Below are positions 8,626 to 17,642 of a stretch of 64,000 bases of DNA, piece after piece. The notes beneath the pieces are model-generated. The model was not told the DNA's origin, ran no database searches, and was given only the letters and a program-made list of their open reading frames with translations. The translations under genes were made by a program, and so were the position numbers. Numbering within the stretch: the first letter of the stretch is position 1; each line of letters opens with the position of its first letter. Source of the stretch: Pseudanabaena frigida. GTDB taxonomy: Bacteria; Cyanobacteriota; Cyanobacteriia; Pseudanabaenales; Pseudanabaenaceae. Location of the stretch: positions 1-64,000 of the forward strand of contig QBML01000021.1 in assembly GCA_003242085.1 (NCBI GenBank). The letters are read 5' to 3'.

Positions 8626-8716
8626 TACAGCCTGTTGAGGGAAAGAATATCACACCATAAACCTTACAAATAGGTTGTGCGTCCTAGCGTATCCCACAAA
8701 ACCTCAACAGGCTGTA
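8626..8716. mobile_element. 91-bp element with perfect 15-bp terminal inverted repeats (MITE-like)
   Basis: The ends are TACAGCCTGTTGAGG (8626-8640) and its exact complement at 8702-8716. Each outer edge is a TA dinucleotide, as left by IS630/Tc1-type insertion. The 61-base interior has no reading frame. It sits 53 bases upstream of the nuclease gene, so it may alternatively be part of its leader. The element class is inferred. Confidence 0.5.
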
Positions 8717-8769
8717 TGTGTCTGAATTTCGGTCAAGTTGCGGTCGGAATTTAATAAGAGGAATATATA

Positions 8770-9819
8770 TTGAGCATTAAAATGACATTTGGAACAAGTG
8801 CAAGGCTAGAATTTGCCCTAGAAGACCTTTGTCGAGAGATCCTAGCTGCTAACGGTTGGAACGTTGAAGCGTTAGAGTTTCCTAGAATTGACATCATTGC
8901 TACGGAACCAACTAGCAGTGATCTCATTGCATTTGAAGTTAAATATACGCGCAGTCCTACATATCCTACTTCAGCTTTACGTATATCCTCAGAAAGACTT
9001 ATTGAGAGCGCTCATGCTGCTGGTATCAATAAAGCTGTACTTATTGTTGCTACAGATATAAAGCCAAAAATTAAAGCGGAAGTTGAATATCAATATAAAA
9101 TACAAGTTTTAAACTTGGATGACTTACTGTCGCTGGCGAGTATAGACTTAGAGCTTTTGGGTAAGCTTGTAAAACTACGCGAAATTGATCTGTCAGAACG
9201 GAACCTTGATAGCAATATTAAAAATATAATTCAGCCTGCAACAATCGACCAATCGCTGGATTCAAGTTCATCTGATGAAAATGAAAAAATCGGGAATAGT
9301 TTTATTGATGCTCTTCGAGCAATTCCTCTTGGCAAAGACGGTTGCTATGACTTTGAAGATACTGTCAGTAATATTTTAAAGTATCTTTTTGATGGCGACC
9401 TTTCGGGTTGGCATCAACAAAAAAGAACTACAGATGACTTACACCGTTATGACCTGATTTGTAGAGTTATAGATAATTCTACTGTTTGGAAATTTATTTC
9501 TTTAAATCTAGATTCCAGATATGTTCTGTTTGAATTTAAAAATTACAAAGATGAGATCGGTCAATCTCAAGTCTATTCCACAGAGAAATATCTTTATGAA
9601 AAAGCCAAGCGCAAAGTTTGCTTTCTCATTTCACGAAAAGGACCGTCAGAGAACGCTGTAATTGCTTGTCAGGGGGCAATGCGTGAACATGGAAAACTGA
9701 TTCTGAATCTTGATGAGAAGATGGTGATAGACTTGATAAATAGCAAGATTTCAGGTGATGATCCGAATGAGCTGTTGTTTGATAAAGTGGATAAGTTCCT
9801 TATGGAGCTGCCACGCTAA
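8770..9819 (+). CDS. Protein with two PD-(D/E)XK nuclease-like domains (restriction endonuclease-like)
   Basis: The 349-residue product contains two separate candidate restriction-endonuclease folds. The first is at about residues 10-120: helix with Glu18, FPRIDIIATE with Asp41, and IAFEVKYT with Glu56-x-Lys58, an Mrr-like pattern. The second is at about 175-330: helix with Glu196, RYDLICRV with Asp228, and VLFEFKNYK with Glu255-x-Lys257. A Ser/Asp-rich linker (160-172) joins them. AGAGGA at 8757-8762 is well placed for the TTG at 8770 and too far from the ATG at 8782, so TTG is chosen. No methyltransferase is nearby. A role in defence or DNA processing is inferred. A hairpin and an attC-like fold follow the stop. 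Confidence 0.65.
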   Translation: MSIKMTFGTSARLEFALEDLCREILAANGWNVEALEFPRIDIIATEPTSSDLIAFEVKYTRSPTYPTSALRISSERLIESAHAAGINKAVLIVATDIKPKIKAEVEYQYKIQVLNLDDLLSLASIDLELLGKLVKLREIDLSERNLDSNIKNIIQPATIDQSLDSSSSDENEKIGNSFIDALRAIPLGKDGCYDFEDTVSNILKYLFDGDLSGWHQQKRTTDDLHRYDLICRVIDNSTVWKFISLNLDSRYVLFEFKNYKDEIGQSQVYSTEKYLYEKAKRKVCFLISRKGPSENAVIACQGAMREHGKLILNLDEKMVIDLINSKISGDDPNELLFDKVDKFLMELPR

Positions 9820-9824
9820 ACACA

Positions 9825-9911
9825 TAACAAGGCGCTACTATGGAAAATTTACTCGCTGGCGCTCTTAAATTTTCCATAGCGCAGCGATATACCGAAGCGA
9901 TACGCCAGTTA
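9825..9911. other. Hairpin terminator with attC-like outer pairing
   Basis: A perfect 13-bp inner stem (CTATGGAAAATTT, 9838-9850, against 9867-9879) follows the nuclease stop. Outside it, TAAC-AA-GGCG (9825-9834) is complementary to CGCC-A-GTTA (9903-9911). This is the layout of integron attC sites (paired R boxes with GTTA, spacer, paired L boxes). No integrase is in the window, and the outer R-box consensus matches only in part. Confidence 0.4.
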
Positions 9912-9955
9912 AAGTTGTCTGTTCCCAGCTAAGATTAGTCATTCAAAAATGATTT
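9897..9955. repeat. Dispersed repeat family B, 5' part, copy 3
   Basis: Shares GATACGCCAGTTAAAGTTG then GTCTGTTCCCAGCTAAGATT and CATTCAAAAA with the first 60 bases of the copy at 8250. The 3' half is absent here. Confidence 0.55.
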
Positions 9956-9985
9956 GCTAAGTCAGAAAATGGAAACTCGAACGTA

Positions 9986-10204
9986 CTAAGCATGAGTAGC
10001 TGCCTTTTGGTCATCCCGAATCATCTGCATTAGAATATTTGCAGCTTCTATTGAGTCGTGGGGCGAATAAACTGGATACTCTGATGCAGAAAAGATAACT
10101 TGTAACTCAGCATCTGAGACTTGTGCGGCTAGAAGTTTGAAGAGTGACAATTTATCTAGCTGACTCAGATTGTCCACTAAGGGAAGTAATTCCGCAAGAG
10201 ACAT
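9986..10204 (-). CDS. Small antitoxin-like protein, no partner toxin
   Basis: The 72-residue product begins MSLAELLPLVDNLSQLDKLS, a pattern widespread in short cyanobacterial proteins, and ends with EYPVYSPHDSIEAANILMQM. Such proteins are often annotated as antitoxins or unknowns; the function here is not established. The downstream side on this strand holds only repeat sequence, so no toxin gene follows. A dyad upstream (10230-10248) could be an autoregulatory site. Confidence 0.6.
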   Translation of the reverse strand: MSLAELLPLVDNLSQLDKLSLFKLLAAQVSDAELQVIFSASEYPVYSPHDSIEAANILMQMIRDDQKAATHA

Positions 10205-10229
10205 AGTTTAAACTCCCAAACCTATACCT

Positions 10230-10248
10230 ATGATAATGTATCTATCAT
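10230..10248. promoter_or_regulatory. Operator-like dyad upstream of the antitoxin-like gene
   Basis: ATGATA and TATCAT are separated by seven bases, 26 bases upstream of the start codon at 10204 on the minus strand. Position and symmetry suit an autorepressor site; this is inference from the sequence alone. Confidence 0.3.
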
Positions 10249-10306
10249 AAGCGATTAGTGTAGATTGCGATATATTAAACATTAAAGTTTTAAGTAAAAT
10301 CACTCA

Positions 10307-11299
10307 ATGTCAGACCCTTTGCAACCTTAATTTGCTGAAGTTCTTACCCTCATCAAAACTGCTCAGCAAAAGGTCATCGCCACAGCTAACCAAGAACTCA
10401 TCAAACTGTACTGGAGCGTCGGTAAGTACATCAGCGATCGCTTATCGACTAGCGAATGGGGACAAAAAGCGATCGAACAACTGGCAACCTTTATCCAAAG
10501 CCAAGAACCCAGTCTCAAAGGATTTGAAAAGCGCAACCTTTACAGAATGCGCCAATTTTACGAGACCTATCCAAATCCCGAAATTGTGTCGTCACTGCTG
10601 ACACAATTAAGCTGGACTCATCATTCAATCCTTATCTCGCGCTGCAAGACTGAAGCCGAGCGACTTTTCTATCTTCAACTCGCTACCACCGAACGCTACA
10701 GCACCCGCGAACTCGATCGCCAAATCAATAGCGGTATCTTTGAGCGTACAAGTCTCGCTGACACTAAACTTTCGCAAACAGTTCACCCTAAATCGCTCTC
10801 TGGAGTCTTTCGCGATACCTACGTCCTTGACTTTCTCAATCTACCATCCAACCACTCCGAAAACGAACTAAAAACAGCACTTGTCGCCTATCTCAAAGAA
10901 TTTATTCTAGAACTTGGTCGAGACTTCACTTTTCTGGGAGAAGAATATCGCCTTCAAGTTGGCAACAGTGACTTCTTCATCGATCTCCTCTTCTATCACC
11001 GCGAACTCCAAAGCCTCGTTGCCTTTGAACTCAAAATCGATAAATTTCGACCTGAATATCTTGGACAGATTGAGTTTTACCTCGAAGCACTCGATCGCGA
11101 CATCAAAAAACCTCACGAAAATCCTAGTATTGGTGTTCTGCTTTGTCGAGACAAAGATGATGAAGTTGTCGAATATGCAATCAGCCGATCGCTCAGTCCT
11201 ACGGTTGTTGCAGAATATGAAATCAAACTCATCCCGAAAGCCCTTTTGAGAAGAAAACTGAATGAGTTCTATGAACTACTCGCAACCAAAGAGGAATAA
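10307..11299 (+). pseudogene. YhcG/DUF1016-type PD-(D/E)XK nuclease, stop at codon 8
   Basis: ATG 10307 opens MSDPLQP then TAA at 10328-10330, and the same frame continues as FAEVLTLIKTAQQKVIATAN to 11299. Relatives have Gln at the stop position, so CAA to TAA is likely. The rest is complete: an N-terminal helical domain (LIKLYWSVGKYISDRL, RRNLYRMRQF-like KRNLYRMRQFYETY) and a C-terminal nuclease domain with DFFIDLLFYHRE and VAFELKIDKF (Asp and Glu-x-Lys). The first in-frame ATG after the stop, at 10547, would remove 80 residues. Activity would need read-through or a non-ATG start. YhcG proteins are often carried in restriction or toxin loci; their role is unclear. Confidence 0.8.
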
Positions 11300-11427
11300 C
11301 GCGATCGCTAGAGTCAAATCTCAAGCCAAATGTTTTACGGAGAGGGCTAAGGGTAAGGCTACTAGCACTTGTAATCACGATTAAATCTTTGTAGTAATAA
11401 ATATTGTTTTTCAATCGAAAATTGCAA

Positions 11428-11496
11428 ATTGTATCGTAATCAATCAATTCATGCAGCAAACAAAACAGCTACCTGTCAGATTAATGGTGGAAGCCT
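11428..11496. repeat. Dispersed repeat family A, copy 3
   Basis: TTGTATCGTAATCAATCAAT, then AAACAAAACAGCTACCTGTC and AGATTAATGG. The 264-base gap (11300-11563) holds no gene; this repeat fills its centre, 68 bases before the HlyD-family start. Confidence 0.6.
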
Positions 11497-11563
11497 AATT
11501 TTGCCTAATAGATGTGTTGCGTTGGCAATAACACATCCTCCAAATAATTAAGGCTTTCTACTT

Positions 11564-12934
11564 ATGTGCTTATGGAGTGTAGATGTGATTACGGACAAGG
11601 ATAAATTTGAAGAGCATATTAATAATCTATCGAACACCTCACATCCATTAACAGCGGATGGGAAAAAAGAAGCAATAGTAATTTTGTCAGAGCAACCAGA
11701 AAAGCCAGAGCCAAAGCGCATCAAACCGATCGCATTTGTTTTAGCAGGATTAGGGCTTGGCGCAGTCGTCGCAGGTATCTTTGGATATCGCTATTGGCAA
11801 TATGCCTCCACTCACCAATCGACAGATAACGCCACCGTAGTCGGGCATATTCACCAAGTTAGTAGCAAAATCGCGGGAACAGTTACCTATGTTCTAGTGG
11901 GTGATAATCAGCAAGTACAAGCTGGGCAACTACTCATAAAGCTCGATCCTAAAGACTATGAGAATAAAGTCCAACAATCCCAAGCTGCTTTGGAATCCTC
12001 GAAGCGAACTGCAAATGCAGCGCAAGCGAATATTGACTTAGCATCTGAAACCACTAGTGGCAAGACAACTCAAGCGCAAGGAAATGTTAGCACCGCCTAC
12101 GCTGCAATTGCCAACGCTCAGGCTGTGATGCAAGAAGCTCAAGCGGGAGTTCCCCTAGCCGAAGCGCAAGTAGAACAAGCCAATGCCAGCTTGGGAAATG
12201 CTCAAATTGATTACAATCGCTATGATGCTTTGTTCAAAGAGGGGGCGATCGCTAGTCAGCAATTGGATTCAGCCAAAGCCACTTTTGATATTGCTAAGGC
12301 TCAGAAAAATTCGGCTTTGCAAACAGTACAACAAGCTAGAGCAAGAGTTGCCCAAGCTCAAGAGGGAATTACCAGCGCTCAATCTCGTCTTGCAGCAACT
12401 GGCGGTGAATTAGAGCAAGCGGCGGCTAGCGGACAACAAACAAGCGTAAATCGTAGCGAATTCGAGGCGGCTCAATCGGCGATCGCCCAATCAGCAGCAG
12501 CGCTCAAAGATGCACAATTACAGCTTTCCTATATCGATGTCTTCGCCACTAGCGCAGGACGGATTGGCAAGAAAAATGTGGAAGTTGGTAATCGCATCCA
12601 AGTTGGTTCACCACTAATGGCGATCGTCGAGAACAATTACTGGATCGTGGCTAACTTCAAAGAGACTCAGCTCAATAGAATCAAAACTGGACAGCTAGTA
12701 GAAGTTAAGCTTGATGCCTTTCCCGATCGCACATTTACTGGTCGAGTCGAAAGCATTTCTCCCGCCTCTGGCTCTCAATTCTCTTTATTACCACCAGATA
12801 ACGCGACAGGCAACTTCACCAAAATCGTCCAGCGTATTTCCGTAAAAATCACCTTAGATCCCCAAAGTCTCAAGGGCTATGAATCACGAATTACCGCAGG
12901 GATGTCTGCGGAAGTTACAGTCGAAATCAAATAA
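11564..12934 (+). CDS. HlyD/EmrA-family membrane fusion protein
   Basis: The 456-residue product has a short cytoplasmic N-terminus, one membrane helix (about 55-75, FVLAGLGLGAVVAGIFGYRYW), a biotinyl-lipoyl-like half (GHIHQVSSKIAGTV), a long Ala/Gln-rich coiled coil (about 130-300) and a beta-barrel end (RIGKKNVEVGNRIQVG, then FPDRTFTGRVESISPASG). EmrA-type adaptors bridge an inner-membrane exporter to the outer membrane. The MFS genes that follow at 6- and 29-base gaps are its likely partners. The coding start could also lie slightly downstream (GTG at 11585); the product would keep the helix. Confidence 0.88.
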   Translation: MCLWSVDVITDKDKFEEHINNLSNTSHPLTADGKKEAIVILSEQPEKPEPKRIKPIAFVLAGLGLGAVVAGIFGYRYWQYASTHQSTDNATVVGHIHQVSSKIAGTVTYVLVGDNQQVQAGQLLIKLDPKDYENKVQQSQAALESSKRTANAAQANIDLASETTSGKTTQAQGNVSTAYAAIANAQAVMQEAQAGVPLAEAQVEQANASLGNAQIDYNRYDALFKEGAIASQQLDSAKATFDIAKAQKNSALQTVQQARARVAQAQEGITSAQSRLAATGGELEQAAASGQQTSVNRSEFEAAQSAIAQSAAALKDAQLQLSYIDVFATSAGRIGKKNVEVGNRIQVGSPLMAIVENNYWIVANFKETQLNRIKTGQLVEVKLDAFPDRTFTGRVESISPASGSQFSLLPPDNATGNFTKIVQRISVKITLDPQSLKGYESRITAGMSAEVTVEIK

Positions 12935-12940
12935 TTTTGT

Positions 12941-14212
12941 ATGCAAATAACTGAGAACAAATCCCTATTCCCTGCACTGCGATCGCGAAACTATCGCTTA
13001 TTTTTTGCGGGGCAAGGCGTATCTTTAATTGGCACATGGATGACCCAAATAGCGATGGTGTGGCTGGTGTATCACCTCACTCAATCAGCTTTTATGTTAG
13101 GAATCGTGGGATTTACGAGCCAAATTCCCAGTTTTGTTCTCGCTCCTTTTGGTGGCGCATTTGTCGATCGCTTTCCTTGTTATCGGATTTTGATCGGTAC
13201 GCAAATCATGGCAATGGTGCAATCCCTAGCCCTCGCTGCCTTAGCCTTATCTGGTGTCATCCAAATCTGGCATGTTCTCGCCTTAAGTCTATTCCAAGGC
13301 ATTATCAATGCTGTCGATGCACCCGCACGACAGGTATTTGTGTTTGAACTGGTCGAGCAAAGAGAAGATTTAGCGAATGCGATCGCGATTAATTCCACCA
13401 TGTTTAATGGAGCGCGATTAATTGGACCCGCAATAGGTGGATTACTGATTGCCAAAGTCGGTGAAGCCTACTGCTTCCTCATTGATGGATTGAGCTATAT
13501 TGCCGTAATTATGGCTTTACTAGCGATGCGCTTTGTGCCGAAGGAAATCACCGCGATCGCGGGTAATCATTTCCAAAAGATTATCGAAGGTTTCACCTAT
13601 ACTTTTAGCAGTCCGCCCATTCGCTCCATTTTACTACTATCTGGACTAGTCAGCCTCATGGGTATGCAATACGCCGTACTCGTGCCAGTCTTCGCCGACA
13701 AAATCCTCAAAGGTGATGCTCAAACATTGGGCTTTTTGATGGCAGCATCGGGAGTGGGAGCGATCTTTGGCGGTGTTTATCTAGCCACAAGGCGATCGGT
13801 CATCGGACTTGGGAAGTTCATTGTCATCAGTCCCAGCATTTTAGGAATTGGCTTAATTATCTTTGCGCTATCCCGCGTTTTACCACTTTCTCTATTCGCG
13901 ATGCTCCTAATTGGCTTAGGCACAATTCTCCAAATCTCCGCAGGAAACATCATTCTGCAAACCATTGTCGATGATGACAAGCGTGGTCGTGTCATGAGCC
14001 TGTACACGATGTCATTTTTAGGGATGACTCCCTTTGGGAATCTCTTAGGCGGAACCCTAGGCGATCGCATTGGCGTTACCGACACCTTAATCATTGCGGG
14101 AATCGTTTGCATTTTAGGTTCGATTTACTTCAGCCGAAAATTACCTGCGTTAAAGAAGATTGTTTACAAAATCTATGAGCGGAAAGGAATTATCCCCCAT
14201 GTCAATGTTTGA
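12941..14212 (+). CDS. MFS transporter (MFS_3/EntS-like)
   Basis: The 423-residue product has about twelve hydrophobic segments. FPALRSRNYRLFFAGQGVSL and IGTWMTQIAMVWLVYHLT near the N-terminus are typical of the MFS_3 exporters related to enterobactin export protein EntS, and GGAFVDRFPCYRIL carries the loop 2-3 motif. Located between an EmrA-like adaptor and an EmrB-like exporter, it probably takes part in export of a small molecule. Substrate unknown. Confidence 0.87.
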   Translation: MQITENKSLFPALRSRNYRLFFAGQGVSLIGTWMTQIAMVWLVYHLTQSAFMLGIVGFTSQIPSFVLAPFGGAFVDRFPCYRILIGTQIMAMVQSLALAALALSGVIQIWHVLALSLFQGIINAVDAPARQVFVFELVEQREDLANAIAINSTMFNGARLIGPAIGGLLIAKVGEAYCFLIDGLSYIAVIMALLAMRFVPKEITAIAGNHFQKIIEGFTYTFSSPPIRSILLLSGLVSLMGMQYAVLVPVFADKILKGDAQTLGFLMAASGVGAIFGGVYLATRRSVIGLGKFIVISPSILGIGLIIFALSRVLPLSLFAMLLIGLGTILQISAGNIILQTIVDDDKRGRVMSLYTMSFLGMTPFGNLLGGTLGDRIGVTDTLIIAGIVCILGSIYFSRKLPALKKIVYKIYERKGIIPHVNV

Positions 14213-14241
14213 TTAACAATTCATCCTAAAGAGTCAAAACC

Positions 14242-15840
14242 TTGCCGAATATTAGAGCCATCAGCATTAAACGCCCAAATTCTACGCTTCCACCAGATCA
14301 AGTGCCGTTTAGGATCTGGATTGGAGTTGCGGCAAGTATGTTGGGCGCATTTATGGCAGTACTAGATATTCAAATCACTAACTCCTCACTCCAAGATATC
14401 CAAGCTGCCTTAGGCGCAACCCTAGAAGAAGGTTCTTGGATTTCCACTGCCTATCTTGTCGCTGAAATTGTGGTGATTCCCTTGACAGGCTGGTTATCGC
14501 AGGTATTCTCGATCCGTCGTTACATCTTAGTGAATGCAGCCTTATTTATCTTCTTTTCGATTTGCTGTGCTTCCGCTTGGGACTTGTCATCGATGATTGT
14601 CTTTCGCGCTCTTCAAGGTGCAACAGGAGGGATTTTAATCCCGATGGCATTTACAAATATGCTAGTAACCTTACCACCCTCCAAACAGCCTGTAGGCATG
14701 GCACTATTTGGCATTACCGCCACATTTGCGCCTTCAATTGGTCCCACCTTGGGCGGATGGCTAACCAATAATTATAGCTGGCACTATATTTTCTATTTAA
14801 ATGTCATTCCCGGATTATTACTCCTTGCAGGTGTTTGGTATGGAATCAAGCAGCAAACACCAAAACCAGAATTGCTCAAGCAAGGTGACTGGTGGGGAAT
14901 TATTTCGATGGCGATCGGTTTAGCTTCTTTGCAAGTAGTTTTAGAAGAAGGTTCGCGCAAAGATTGGTTTAGCTCGTCATTAATTGTCACTCTCGGCGCG
15001 ATCGCCGCTACATTCCTATTCCTATTTTTCTGGATTGAATTAACGCGCAAACAGCCATTTATCAATTTACGGTTACTACGCGATCGCAATTTTGGTCTGG
15101 CAAGTATCGTCAATATCTCACTGGGAGTGGGGCTATATGGTTCCATTTATCTTTTGCCTCTATATCTAGTCCAAATTCAGAAATATAATGCCTTACAAAT
15201 TGGTGAAGTATTGATGTGGGCTGGAATTCCGCAATTATTTTTGATTCCTTTTGTACCAAAGTTAATTCAACTAGTGGATAGCCGTTTGGTAATCGGTGTT
15301 GGCGTAATTGTGTTCTCGATTAGCTGTTTTATGAATTCCGATCTAACCAATCTCAGTGGTATCGATCAGTTACGCTGGTCTCAGTTAGTTAGAGCAATGG
15401 GTCAACCGCTAATTATGGTTCCCCTATCGGCTGTCGCTACTGCTGGTTTACCAAAGTCTCAAGCGGGTTCGGCTAGTGGTTTATTTAACATGATGCGTAA
15501 TTTGGGCGGCTCGTTTGGGATTGCGGCTTTGGCGACTTTGTTAACGCAGCGCGAAAAGTTCCATTCTAATCGTTTAGGTGATGCGATATCTTTATATAAT
15601 CCTGAAACGCAGCAACGAGTGGATACTTTGACGCAGTTGTTTGTGAGTAAGGGTGCAGATTTTAATACGGCGCAGTCTCAGGCTTTTCAAGCGATCGCAA
15701 ATACAGTGAGTCGTGAGTCCTATGTGATGGCTTTTAACGACTGTTTCTATTTTGTCGGTTTTGCGTTGTTGTTAAGTGGTGTGGCGGTTTTATTTTTTAA
15801 GAAAGTTAGAGTCTCAGATGCTTCTAGTAACGCTCATTAG
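14242..15840 (+). CDS. DHA2-family MFS exporter (EmrB/QacA type, 14 TM)
   Basis: The 532-residue product contains about fourteen hydrophobic segments, VLDIQITNSSLQDIQAALGA (family motif D1, about residues 42-61), GWLSQVFSIRRYI (loop 2-3) and GPTLGGWLTNNYSWHYIFYL (motif C). It extrudes drugs or metabolites by proton antiport, paired with the HlyD/EmrA adaptor upstream. The start is a TTG at 14242 with AAAGAG at 14228-14233; the next ATG (14338) would cut into the first helix. No outer-membrane factor gene is in the operon. Confidence 0.88.
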   Translation: MPNIRAISIKRPNSTLPPDQVPFRIWIGVAASMLGAFMAVLDIQITNSSLQDIQAALGATLEEGSWISTAYLVAEIVVIPLTGWLSQVFSIRRYILVNAALFIFFSICCASAWDLSSMIVFRALQGATGGILIPMAFTNMLVTLPPSKQPVGMALFGITATFAPSIGPTLGGWLTNNYSWHYIFYLNVIPGLLLLAGVWYGIKQQTPKPELLKQGDWWGIISMAIGLASLQVVLEEGSRKDWFSSSLIVTLGAIAATFLFLFFWIELTRKQPFINLRLLRDRNFGLASIVNISLGVGLYGSIYLLPLYLVQIQKYNALQIGEVLMWAGIPQLFLIPFVPKLIQLVDSRLVIGVGVIVFSISCFMNSDLTNLSGIDQLRWSQLVRAMGQPLIMVPLSAVATAGLPKSQAGSASGLFNMMRNLGGSFGIAALATLLTQREKFHSNRLGDAISLYNPETQQRVDTLTQLFVSKGADFNTAQSQAFQAIANTVSRESYVMAFNDCFYFVGFALLLSGVAVLFFKKVRVSDASSNAH

Positions 15841-15900
15841 GTGTGACAGTACTTTGAAATTAAACCTAAACTACAAGAAATCCTTTGAGCACTACATCAC

Positions 15901-15960
15901 AATTTATATCGTAACCAATCAATTCACACATTAAATCAAATAGTTTCCGTTCAGAGTTAA
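15901..15960. repeat. Dispersed repeat family A, copy 4
   Basis: AATTTATATCGTAACCAATC then AATTCACACATTAAATCAAA and CGTTCAGAGTTAA. More diverged than the other copies. Confidence 0.5.
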
Positions 15961-16002
15961 GAAAAGTGTAAAAATCATTTACTTAATCTAGGTTATCTAA
16001 AG

Positions 16003-16233
16003 ATGTGTGATTTAATGACTTCCTTAACAGTATTACCCAAACAATCTCTTAGCAAAGAAAATCGACAATTTAGTTCTATTAATCGCGATCCATCTATAAA
16101 TATGAGTCCTAGATGCCCTTTTTGCTCGAGTCTTCTATCTGCGGATAGCGATGAACCAATATTTTATTCTGCAATGTTTGTTTTAGCAGGCTTTAGTGGA
16201 ACTATAGTGGTTCCAGTTAGACAATGTCTCTAG
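16003..16233 (+). CDS. Hypothetical small protein with a CPFC motif
   Basis: Seventy-six residues; a CPFC motif near residue 38 followed by a hydrophobic stretch (FYSAMFVLAGFSGTIVVPV). The alternative start at 16102 would place CPFC at the N-terminus. It could be a small zinc-ribbon/membrane protein or a gene remnant. It lies 40 bases upstream of the DnaJ-type gene. No family recognised. Confidence 0.35.
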   Translation: MCDLMTSLTVLPKQSLSKENRQFSSINRDPSINMSPRCPFCSSLLSADSDEPIFYSAMFVLAGFSGTIVVPVRQCL

Positions 16234-16273
16234 TTCAAGACTGTGCAATACTTGTCATAAGGACTGAGTTTTG

Positions 16274-17191
16274 ATGGCTGTAACGGATTTCAAAGATTTT
16301 TATGCTGTTTTGGGAGTAAGTAAAACTGCAACTCCTGAAGAGATCAAGCGTGCTTATCGAAAGATAGCTCGTAAACATCATCCTGACCTCAATCCTGGTG
16401 ATAAAGATGCGGAGTCAAAATTTAAAGACTTGAATGAAGCGAATGAAGTACTTTCCGATCCAGAAAAACGACAGAAGTACGATCGCTTTGGTCAACATTG
16501 GAACCAGCCTAATTATGCTGAAGCGCCACCACCTAGGGAAACTTCCACTGGGAATGACTTCGGTCAATACGGTGACTTTGATTCGTTTATTAACGATCTG
16601 CTAGGGCGATCGCAACGCAGAAGTCCCAGCGATGGATATCGTTCTCAATCTCCTGCACCAGATACCGAAGCCGCGATCGCACTGACATTCTCAGAGGCTT
16701 ATCATGGTGTTCAGAAGCGATTGCAACTTGACAACGATACGATCGATGTCCGCATTCCTGCAGGCGCAAAACCTGAGAGTCGGATCAGACTTAAAGGTAA
16801 AGGTCGTCCTAGTCCATTCACTCAACAGCGTGGCGATTTATATCTTACGATTGAGATTTTGCCACATTCCTTCTTTCGATTTGAGAACGATCGTCTCGTT
16901 TGTGATGTGCCAATTCGTCCTGACGAGGCGGTTTTAGGCGCAGAAATCAACGTACCAACTCCTGATGGTAGCGTGGTGACGAAAGTTCCTAAAGGAGTAA
17001 GGTCTGGACAATCACTAAGACTACGGGGCAAAGGCTGGACATTACAAAAAGGAGGATATGGTGATTTATTTGCCAAACTTCAGATAGTCACGCCAACAGA
17101 TATTAGTGAGATCGAGCGAGAATGCTATGAAAAAATCCAAGCTAATACCAGCTTTAACCCACGCGCTAAGTTAGAGGAAATTAAGTTATGA
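16274..17191 (+). CDS. DnaJ-type co-chaperone without zinc finger (CbpA-like)
   Basis: The 305-residue product starts with a J domain (residues 5-72) carrying the HPD triad at 36-38, which stimulates the ATPase of DnaK. A Gly/Asn/Pro-rich linker follows and then two client-binding beta domains ([59 protein letters not shown]). The Cys-rich zinc domain of DnaJ is absent, so this is a class B/CbpA-type J protein. AAGGA at 16259-16263 supports ATG 16274 over the TTG three bases earlier. The stop overlaps the start of the CbpM gene, so the two are translationally coupled. Confidence 0.9.
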   Translation: MAVTDFKDFYAVLGVSKTATPEEIKRAYRKIARKHHPDLNPGDKDAESKFKDLNEANEVLSDPEKRQKYDRFGQHWNQPNYAEAPPPRETSTGNDFGQYGDFDSFINDLLGRSQRRSPSDGYRSQSPAPDTEAAIALTFSEAYHGVQKRLQLDNDTIDVRIPAGAKPESRIRLKGKGRPSPFTQQRGDLYLTIEILPHSFFRFENDRLVCDVPIRPDEAVLGAEINVPTPDGSVVTKVPKGVRSGQSLRLRGKGWTLQKGGYGDLFAKLQIVTPTDISEIERECYEKIQANTSFNPRAKLEEIKL

Positions 17192-17502
17192 CCGAGCAAC
17201 CCTGCACCAGCCTCTCAACGATCGTAATTTCGTTCAGAGGTGAGCAACTTTACACCTTTGAATATGCCGCCTCTGTGACTGAAACTTCGATTACGGTAGT
17301 GCAATTGTATGTTCAGTTAGGAATAATCGAAGCGATCGGAAATCTGCTACATCTACGTGAAATTGCGCGAATTGCGCAGCTTAAACGCTTGCGGCAAGAT
17401 TTGGGACTTAACTTAGTTGGAGCCGCTATGGTACTAGATATGTCTCAAGAAATCTCTCAATTACGGGCGCGACTTAAGGTCTATCAGTCTCGACCGCTAT
17501 GA
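17188..17502 (+). CDS. cbpM: Chaperone modulator CbpM-like protein
   Basis: The 104-residue product has a MerR-like half ([20 protein letters not shown]) and [20 protein letters not shown], the hallmark of CbpM proteins. In enterobacteria CbpM binds the J domain of CbpA and blocks its work with DnaK. The ATGA overlap with the preceding J-protein gene supports the same pairing. The stop again overlaps an ATG at 17499. Confidence 0.8.
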   Translation: MTEQPCTSLSTIVISFRGEQLYTFEYAASVTETSITVVQLYVQLGIIEAIGNLLHLREIARIAQLKRLRQDLGLNLVGAAMVLDMSQEISQLRARLKVYQSRPL

Positions 17503-17642
17503 ATAAATTGGAAAAACGAACCTTAGATCCAAAGCGCAGTAGCGATCGTATCATCGCCTTTATCACAGATTTTGGCATCCAATTTCTTCTCGCTCCTCAT
17601 AAATCTTCTTATCTCAAACTCAATATAGCGGTTTTCAAATGA
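17499..17642 (+). pseudogene. Short frame cut by a MITE-like element
   Basis: ATG 17499 overlaps the CbpM stop and opens 47 codons ([19 protein letters not shown], then AFITDFGIQFLLAP). The last six codons and the stop come from the inverted-repeat element that begins at 17623. It is probably the 5' end of a third gene of the operon whose remainder was lost; the family is not recognisable. Confidence 0.4.
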
